From assembly GCA_035540495.1 (NCBI GenBank), contig DATLGL010000029.1, positions 124,001 through 188,000 on the forward strand: a stretch of DNA of 64,000 nt. The letters are read 5' to 3'. Of the stretch, positions 58,494 through 64,000 are shown in pieces; within the stretch, counting starts at the first letter, position 1; each line of letters starts with the position of its first letter. A program made the position numbers and the translations under genes. This DNA comes from DASVEG01 sp035540495 (GTDB lineage: Bacteria; Actinomycetota; Acidimicrobiia; Acidimicrobiales; CADCTF01). Under the pieces are notes generated by a model. The model ran no database searches. It saw only the letters and a list, made by a program, of their open reading frames with translations, and was not told the DNA's origin.

Positions 58494-61400
58494 CTACGGC
58501 TTCGGCTGGACCGCCGCGAACGCGACCATCGGTGCGTTCTTCGGCGCCGCGCTGCGATCACCGAGGAAGCGGGCGTCGCCGAACGGAACGACCTTGCCGT
58601 TCTGGTCAGCGACCCAGTAGCCCTTGCCGGTGGGCGTGTCGCTCATACCGATGACGGTGGTCACGCCCGAGTTCGCAGCGGACCCATAGAACGCGATGTC
58701 GCCGAAGGTGAACACGCCGCCATCACGGGCGACGAGCCAGTAGCCCTTGTCGCCCGCAGCCGGAGCCATGTCGAACACCGGCTGGTTGAGCTTGCGGTCA
58801 CCGGTCGAGCCGAAGAACGGGGCGTTGAAGGTGAACACGCCGCCATCCTGCGCCACGAGCCAGTAGCCGTCGCCCTTCTCGGTCACGGCCATGCCGACCA
58901 TCGGTGCGTTGAGCTTCTTGTCACCGGTGGAGCCGAAGAACCTGGCATCGCCGAAGGTGAAGATGCCGCCGTCGGCTGCGTACAGCCAGTAGCCGTTGCC
59001 GCTCGGAGTCGACTCCATGCCGAGCACCGGGGCGTTGAGCTTCTTGTCGCCCATCGACCCCCAGAACTTGGCGTCGCCGAACGTGAAGACGCCGCCGTCA
59101 CGAGCAACGAGCCAGTACCCGGTGCCGCCCGGCATGTAGGCGATGCCGATGATCGGCTGGTTCAGCTTCTTGTCGCCCAGCGAGCCCTTGAACTGCGCGG
59201 TGCCGTAGTTGAAGATGCCGCCGTCGCCGCCGACCAGGACGTAGCCCTGGTCTTGCGCTGCCTCGGCCGGTGGCGGCGTCGGCGTGCCTCCGCCGGTCGA
59301 CGTCGCGCCAAGCGTCTGCTCCATGTTCAGCAGCGTGTCCTCGCCGACCGGGATCGACGGACGGCCGCGGTAGTCGACGGTGTCGGTGCCGCTTTCGCCG
59401 TTGAGAACGTCGTTCCCGTTGAACGTCGCGTCCTGGTCGAAGCGGTCGTTGCCGCTGCCGCCGAGCTCGATGTCGTCGCCACCGCGCCCGGCGAGAACGT
59501 CGTCACCGGCGAGGCCGAACAGCTGGTTGGCGCCGCTGTTGCCCTCGAGGTTGTCGTTGCCGGAGCCACCGACGATGTTCTCGACGTCGGTGAGAACGTT
59601 GTCGCCTTCGGCGGGCGTGTCGCCCGCGGCGGGCGTGCCATCGTTGGCGACGCCGTTGAGGCTGACGTTGACGCCGGTGGTGCGCGCCGCGTACGACACG
59701 GTGTCGACGCCGTCTCCGCCGCTGATTACGTCGGCACCAAGGCCGCCGTCGAGGGTGTCGTTGCCGGGGCCGCCGACGAGCACGTTCGCGTTCTGGTTGC
59801 CGACGAGCGAGTCGTTGCCGCTGCCGCCGGTCACGTTTTCGACCGTGTTCTGGATGGTGTCGGTGCCAGCGCCCTGCGTGTTCTGCGGGTCTGTCGTGGC
59901 GAGCGACACGCTCACGGCTGCGGTGATGTCGGCGTAGCTGACGGTGTCGTAGCCGTCACCACCGTTGAGGGTGTCGTCGCCGGCGCCCGGGAGCAGCGTG
60001 TCGTTGCCCCCCGCACCGGCGAGCGTGTCGTTTCCGCCGCGACCGGTGAGGATGTTCGCGCCACCATCGCCGGTGAGGCTGTCGTTTCCGGGCGACCCCG
60101 CGACGTTCTCGACGGCGTTCAGATCGTCGGCGCCGTGGCCTGAGACCTCGCTGCCGCCGACTCCTGGAGCGAGGTTGACCGTTACCCCAGACGCAGCGCC
60201 GTAGTCGGCCGTATCGGACCCGGGGCCGCCGTTGAGGACGTCGGTTCCGGGTCCCGAGAACAGCGTGTCGTCACCTGCGTCGCCGTTGAGTGTCGAACCG
60301 CCGGGTGCGGGTGTGAGGAAATCGTTGCCCGCGCCGCCGGTGACGGTCTCGACGTCTGCTTCGACGGTGTCGCCCTCACCGGCCTCTCCGTCGTTGGCCG
60401 ATCCGACTCCGACGGTGACGGTGACCGGTGCCGTGCGGCCAGCGTAGCTAACGGTGTCGGTGCCGGCGTTGCCTTCGAGTCGGTCGGCGCCGTTCGCGGC
60501 GGCGCCTTGGTGCAGCGTGTCGTTCCCGGCTCCGCCCTCCTCGCGGTCGTTCCCTGCGCCGCCGTTCAGCGTGTCGTCGCCATCGCCGCCGTACAGCGTG
60601 TCGTTGCCGTCGCCACCGTTGAGGGCGTCGTTCTGGAAGCCGCCGCTCAGGATGTCGTCGCCTGCGTCGCCGTGGAGGATGTCGTTGCCGTCGAAGTCGG
60701 TGTTCGTTTCGGCGTTGCTCTTGCCGCCGGATAGCTCGTCGTCACCGCCTCCGCCCCAGATCTCATTTGCGGTCGCGCTTCCGAGAGCGTTCACCTCTGG
60801 GTGGCCGAAGATCACATCGTTCCCAGAGCCGCCTTTGGCGTTCTCCGTGTTGACGTTGTCGCCTTCACTGGAGGTGGCGATGATCTCTCCGTCGTTGCTG
60901 GCTCCGTCCCCAAGGGTGATCTCCAACCGGCCGCTTCGGCTCGAGTAGTCGACAGTGTCGACGCCCGCCCCGCCGACGATGACGTCGTGGTTGTCCATGG
61001 CAGCGGTGGCATTCTGGACGAAGGTGTCGTTGCCGTCTCCGCCGTATTCGGTGTCGTCCCCTGATCCCCCGTTCAGCGTGTCGTCGCCGGCGGACGTCTC
61101 GGTAGCTGAGCCCTTCTCGCTCGGACCGCGCTCGTCAAGGGTGTCGCTGTCGGCACCACCGTACAGTTCGTCGTTGCCGGCGTCGCCGTCGAGCGTGTCC
61201 CTGCCGTCCTCGCCGTAGAGCCTGTCGTTGCCGGCTCCGCCGCTGATCGTGTCGTCGCCGGCCCCGCCGGACAGGTCGCGGTCGTTGCCTGCGCCGCCGC
61301 CGATGACGTCATCGCCTGCTCCGCCCGAGATCTTGTCGTCCCCGTCGCCGCCCTGGAGGCCGAGCGGCGTGCCGCCTGGGTGCGCGGCGTTGTCGGAGCC

Positions 61401-62201
61401 ACCGCGGCCTTCGATTGCGTCGTCACCGGCACCGCCGTCGATGGCGTCGTTGCCGGTTCCGCCGTACAGCTCGTCGTTGCCGGCCCCGCCGGCGATCCGC
61501 TGGCCGCTCTCCTTGTTGGTGCCGGTGATCACGTCGACGCCGTCGCCGCCCTCGATCACCAGCGAGGTGTACGTGCTGAAGTCTGCGACGTCTTGGCCCG
61601 TCAGCGTGTCGTCCCCGCCACCGAGGACGATGTTCACCGTCTCGACCGCGGTGATGGTGGAGACGTCGGCGTCACCGTCGCCCGACAGATCGATCGCACC
61701 GCCCGTGACGATGCGCTTGCTGTCCGGATTCACGAGCGAGTCTGAACCGATCACGCGAAGCGTGTCGTTGTTCTGCCCGGGGTCGTTGTCCAGCGTGATC
61801 TCGAACTTGATCTCGGTCTCCGGTGCGAGGAACCTGGAGAACGGACCGTTGCGCTCGTCGATCTCGAAGGTCGTGCTGCCGACGAGCGTCTGCGCGGCCG
61901 TTGTGAGCGCAACGCTGAACTTCGTGACGTTGTCGATGCGAGCGTCGGCGCATTGCTCGGACCCGCCTGCGTCGCGGACGTAGATCTGCGATCCCTCGCG
62001 GTAGACGCCGACGGTCGCCGGCTCCGTCAGGATCTCGATCTTGACCTCGGCTGCCGCGACGCGGTCGCACGATACCGTCTCGGCGGCAGCGCTCACCGGT
62101 AGCGCGCCGAACAGCACGAGCCCGAGAGCAAGAGAGATGGTGGTGAGGATCGAGATCGCGCGGCGATCGCGTCCGAGCATTGACAGTCGTACGGACGTCA
62201 C
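58494..62201 (-). CDS. secreted RTX calcium-binding protein with C-terminal six-repeat domain
   Basis: 1235-residue surface/secreted protein. A signal peptide (AISILTTISLALGLVLFGALPVSA) is followed by a beta-rich domain (about 40-190), then many hemolysin-type nonapeptide repeats with the GGxGxDxxx pattern (about 190-970; GGAGNDELYGGTGNDAIDGG is representative) that bind Ca2+ in a parallel beta roll. The last 250 residues (986-1235) are six repeats of 41-42 residues of the type GYWLVARDGGVFTFGDAKF, ending LGDKKLNAP. Repeats end in the stop codon. GTG 62201 has AAGGGG upstream. Likely adhesion or matrix function; no catalytic motif seen. Confidence 0.9.
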   Translation of the reverse strand: MTSVRLSMLGRDRRAISILTTISLALGLVLFGALPVSAAAETVSCDRVAAAEVKIEILTEPATVGVYREGSQIYVRDAGGSEQCADARIDNVTKFSVALTTAAQTLVGSTTFEIDERNGPFSRFLAPETEIKFEITLDNDPGQNNDTLRVIGSDSLVNPDSKRIVTGGAIDLSGDGDADVSTITAVETVNIVLGGGDDTLTGQDVADFSTYTSLVIEGGDGVDVITGTNKESGQRIAGGAGNDELYGGTGNDAIDGGAGDDAIEGRGGSDNAAHPGGTPLGLQGGDGDDKISGGAGDDVIGGGAGNDRDLSGGAGDDTISGGAGNDRLYGEDGRDTLDGDAGNDELYGGADSDTLDERGPSEKGSATETSAGDDTLNGGSGDDTEYGGDGNDTFVQNATAAMDNHDVIVGGAGVDTVDYSSRSGRLEITLGDGASNDGEIIATSSEGDNVNTENAKGGSGNDVIFGHPEVNALGSATANEIWGGGGDDELSGGKSNAETNTDFDGNDILHGDAGDDILSGGFQNDALNGGDGNDTLYGGDGDDTLNGGAGNDREEGGAGNDTLHQGAAANGADRLEGNAGTDTVSYAGRTAPVTVTVGVGSANDGEAGEGDTVEADVETVTGGAGNDFLTPAPGGSTLNGDAGDDTLFSGPGTDVLNGGPGSDTADYGAASGVTVNLAPGVGGSEVSGHGADDLNAVENVAGSPGNDSLTGDGGANILTGRGGNDTLAGAGGNDTLLPGAGDDTLNGGDGYDTVSYADITAAVSVSLATTDPQNTQGAGTDTIQNTVENVTGGSGNDSLVGNQNANVLVGGPGNDTLDGGLGADVISGGDGVDTVSYAARTTGVNVSLNGVANDGTPAAGDTPAEGDNVLTDVENIVGGSGNDNLEGNSGANQLFGLAGDDVLAGRGGDDIELGGSGNDRFDQDATFNGNDVLNGESGTDTVDYRGRPSIPVGEDTLLNMEQTLGATSTGGGTPTPPPAEAAQDQGYVLVGGDGGIFNYGTAQFKGSLGDKKLNQPIIGIAYMPGGTGYWLVARDGGVFTFGDAKFWGSMGDKKLNAPVLGMESTPSGNGYWLYAADGGIFTFGDARFFGSTGDKKLNAPMVGMAVTEKGDGYWLVAQDGGVFTFNAPFFGSTGDRKLNQPVFDMAPAAGDKGYWLVARDGGVFTFGDIAFYGSAANSGVTTVIGMSDTPTGKGYWVADQNGKVVPFGDARFLGDRSAAPKNAPMVAFAAVQPKP
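58497..59246 (-). repeat. six tandem 41-42 residue repeats (GYWLVA-DGGVFTFGDA)
   Basis: DNA encoding the C-terminal repeat block of the RTX protein, about 123-126 bases per unit. Five units keep DGG-x-F-x-[FY], four keep GS-x-GD-[KR]-KLN-[AQ]-P, and the last is the most diverged (DQNGKVVPFGDARF). The regular Gly-Tyr-Trp starts suggest a six-bladed propeller or a stacked beta repeat; this is an inference from the period. Confidence 0.85.
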
Positions 62202-62335
62202 GTCCGAGACCCCTTTCCGGGCATGCAGGTTCCCCCGTGATGTGGACCGGCTCAGAGACGTACACCTCCGAACCGTCTAGCTACAACGCGAAACGGTACC
62301 GGCGATTACAGGAACCCGTACGATTTCGCTCCGGC

Positions 62336-63223
62336 GTGCTCGACTACCACCTCCACCTCTGGCCGCACGGCGAACGACATCGCACGCCGACCCTCGAGGA
62401 GCTCGCCGCCTACTGCGAGGCGGCGCAGGCCGAGGGGATCGAGGAGATCGCCCTGACCGAGCACCTCTTCCGGTTCGCGCAGGCGGACGGCCCCCTCAGC
62501 GGCCATTGGAGCGACGCCGACGACGATCCCCGCCTTGAGCAGCAGGCTGCCGACTACTGGCGAGAGCACAACGGCGCCGACCTCGACGAGTACGTGGAGA
62601 CGGTGTTGGAAGCCAAGGCAGCCGGGCTCCCGGTGGTCTTGGGCCTCGAGGTCGACTTCTACCCGCACCGGATGGACAAGGTTCGATCTCTACTCGAGGG
62701 TTACCCCTTCGACGTCCTCCTCGGCAGCGTGCACTGGATCGGAGCGTGGCTCTTCGACGTGCTCGAGTCGGCGGTCGCCCAGGACGAGTGGTCGAACCGC
62801 GGCGTGGATCACGCGTGGGACGCCTACGTCAGAGCGCTCGAGGAGCTCGCCGGCACCGGCGTCGTCGACGTCCTCGCCCATCCCGACTTGTGCAAAGTCG
62901 CGGCGAGGTGGCCGTCGAGCGGATCGTTCGTCGACGAGTGCCACGACCGGATCGCGGACGCCGCTGCCCGGGCTGGCATCGCCGCCGAGGTCAGCAGCGC
63001 CGGGTGGCGGAAGCCGTGTGACGAGGCGTATCCCGCTCCGTCTCTGCTGACCAAGTTCCGCGCTCGCGGCGTCCCGATCACGACGGCCTCCGACGCCCAC
63101 TCGCTCGACCTCGTCGCGTACCGAGCCGCCGACCTCCGCCCGTACGTCGTGGCGGCGGGCTATGACGAGGTGGTGGCCTTCCGCCGACGCCAGCCGCACC
63201 GCCTCCCTCTGGCAGGCGCATGA
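62336..63223 (+). CDS. PHP-domain histidinol-phosphatase-like protein
   Basis: Metal-dependent phosphatase of the PHP superfamily, 295 aa. LDYHLHLWPHGERHRTPTLEEL carries the first metal-binding His residues, EEIALTEHLFRF the Glu/His of motif 2, GLEVDFYPHRMDKVRSLLEGYPFDVLLGSVHWIG the third, VDVLAHPDLCK the fourth, and PITTASDAHSLDLVAY the last Asp-x-His. Histidinol-phosphate or another small phosphoester is the likely substrate. GTG 62336 gives the standard (M)LDYHLH start; an earlier ATG would add an unrelated leader. ATGA overlap couples it to the kinase gene. Confidence 0.88.
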   Translation: MLDYHLHLWPHGERHRTPTLEELAAYCEAAQAEGIEEIALTEHLFRFAQADGPLSGHWSDADDDPRLEQQAADYWREHNGADLDEYVETVLEAKAAGLPVVLGLEVDFYPHRMDKVRSLLEGYPFDVLLGSVHWIGAWLFDVLESAVAQDEWSNRGVDHAWDAYVRALEELAGTGVVDVLAHPDLCKVAARWPSSGSFVDECHDRIADAAARAGIAAEVSSAGWRKPCDEAYPAPSLLTKFRARGVPITTASDAHSLDLVAYRAADLRPYVVAAGYDEVVAFRRRQPHRLPLAGA

Positions 63224-64000
63224 TGGCGACCTTCGACGAGCTCAGCCGGCTCCACACCCGCCTCGACCACGCCGGCCTCGGCCACCTGAAGCGGCTCGTC
63301 GCGTCGTGGGGGATGCTCTCCGACCTCTGCTTCTCCGACCTGCTGCTGTTCGTCCCCGTGGCGAACGCCGGCGGGTCGAGCAGCAAGTTCGTCGTGCTCG
63401 GGCAGGTGCGTCCGACGACGAGCCAGACCCTCTACCGCGACGACCTCGTCGGCCGTCTCGTGGCGGAGGAGGAGCGCCCGCTCGTCGCCCGGTCGCTGCT
63501 GCTCGGAGAGATCGTCGAAGGCGAGATGGAGGTCGCGCCCCGCCACGAACGCGCCCGCGTCCAGTGCATCCCCGTCCGCTGGAAGGGCGAGGTCCTCGCG
63601 GTGCTCACCCGCGAGTCGGTGCCCCACATCGGACGCCAGCAAGGTGAGCTCGAGCGCGTCTACCTGGAGACGTTCGGTCGCTTCGCCCGGATGATCGCCC
63701 GCGGCGACTTCCCCTTCGGCGGCGAAGACCTGGCCGAGGAGGAGGCGCCCCGCGTCGGCGACGGCGTCATCGTCCTCGACGAGGGTGCGCGCATCGAGTA
63801 CGCCTCGCCGAACGCGGTCTCCGCGCTCCACCGCATGGGGATCTCGACGAATGTCGAGGGCATGCGCCTCGACGAGCTCGGTCTCGACGAGACCGCGGTG
63901 CGGGCGGCCTACGCCACGCTCTTCCCCGTCACCGAGGAGATCGAGCGCCGCCCGGAGGTGATCATCCTCGTGCGGTGCATCCCGCTCCTCGACGACGGGG
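63220..64000 (+). CDS. pdtaS: PdtaS-like sensor histidine kinase, N-terminal part
   Basis: Incomplete: 260 codons are in the window and the kinase domain lies beyond the end. The N-terminal GAF-like domain (SFADLLLFVPV-type stretch: MLSDLCFSDLLLFVPVANAGG, VVLGQVRPTTSQTLYRDDLVG) and the following PAS-like part (DGVIVLDEGARIEYASPNAVSAL) match the mycobacterial PdtaS sensor, which phosphorylates an ANTAR-type antiterminator, PdtaR. ATG 63220 overlaps the PHP gene stop; ATG 63223 would also serve. A soluble cytosolic kinase is expected. Confidence 0.83.
   Translation, partial: MMATFDELSRLHTRLDHAGLGHLKRLVASWGMLSDLCFSDLLLFVPVANAGGSSSKFVVLGQVRPTTSQTLYRDDLVGRLVAEEERPLVARSLLLGEIVEGEMEVAPRHERARVQCIPVRWKGEVLAVLTRESVPHIGRQQGELERVYLETFGRFARMIARGDFPFGGEDLAEEEAPRVGDGVIVLDEGARIEYASPNAVSALHRMGISTNVEGMRLDELGLDETAVRAAYATLFPVTEEIERRPEVIILVRCIPLLDDG

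Noticed and set aside
59253..60143. Long plus-strand frame inside the RTX gene region
   Set aside because: It is antisense to the RTX repeats; its Val/Ala-rich periodicity is the mirror of the GGxGxDxxx codons and it has no ribosome site.
58494..62201. CRISPR-like repetition
   Set aside because: The periodic DNA is protein-coding (nonapeptide and 41-42 residue repeats), the units vary in sequence, and there are no unique spacers.

Overview
The window is GC-rich (third codon positions mostly G or C) with densely packed, often overlapping genes and many GTG/TTG starts. Gene content points to an actinobacterium, probably class Acidimicrobiia or a close relative. The supporting markers are a DUF3107 gene followed by two ArsA-type ATPases, a PdtaS-like sensor kinase, an F420-type LLM oxidoreductase, a DUF5317 protein, a LexA box of the actinobacterial CGAAC-N4-GTTCG type, class E sortase, and a secreted RTX protein ending in the GYWLVA-DGGVFTFGDA repeats. 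This assignment is an inference from gene content; no rRNA or tRNA gene was found.

Layout. 0-15.5 kb: start of bioY (leaving the window), a Baeyer-Villiger monooxygenase, a two-gene ABC exporter, a DUF3524/queuosine-mannosyltransferase-like enzyme, an SOS-controlled dinB, a universal stress protein, a Na/Pi-type transporter, an alpha/beta hydrolase, a frameshifted pirin, an EamA permease, NhaA, a YbdK-type ligase, an Rrf2 regulator and a LytR-CpsA-Psr protein. 15.5-24.7 kb: a fatty-acid CoA ligase/acyl-CoA dehydrogenase pair, a thioesterase, a VOC/MarR divergent pair with a clear operator, a TetR regulator with its operator, a zinc alcohol dehydrogenase behind a strong palindrome, and a GT4 glycosyltransferase. 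24.7-30.2 kb: the most unusual locus. A long leader carries hairpins and a 31-residue peptide gene, followed by a membrane HD-GYP protein, a membrane HD protein whose catalytic Asp is His, a GGDEF protein, and two homologous proteins of unknown function flanking the set. 30.2-36.1 kb: DUF5317, two enoyl-CoA hydratases, an LLM oxidoreductase, an XRE regulator divergent from gmd, and a GlsB/YeaQ membrane protein.

36.1-44.3 kb holds a complete System I cytochrome c maturation set (ccdA, then ccmA-B-C-D-E-F-G-H-I) interrupted by an opposing class E sortase. 44.3-54 kb carries a purine permease, a nitronate monooxygenase-like protein, AzlCD, two sulfite-oxidase-fold molybdoproteins (one Tat-exported and paired with a b-type cytochrome), an Fe-S locus (SufR-like regulator and cysteine desulfurase divergent from mrp), an ACT-domain protein and peptide deformylase. 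54-64 kb carries a dGTPase-like protein, lgt, DUF3107 and the ArsA pair, the large RTX/repeat protein with a decayed copy of its last repeat downstream, a PHP phosphatase and the start of a PdtaS-like kinase.

Cross-cutting features: several tandem genes appear to start at CTG inside a CTGA overlap with the upstream stop codon. Several promoters place the -10 element so that transcription would begin at the start codon (leaderless). At two convergent gene ends, long near-perfect hairpins also encode the last residues of one gene.
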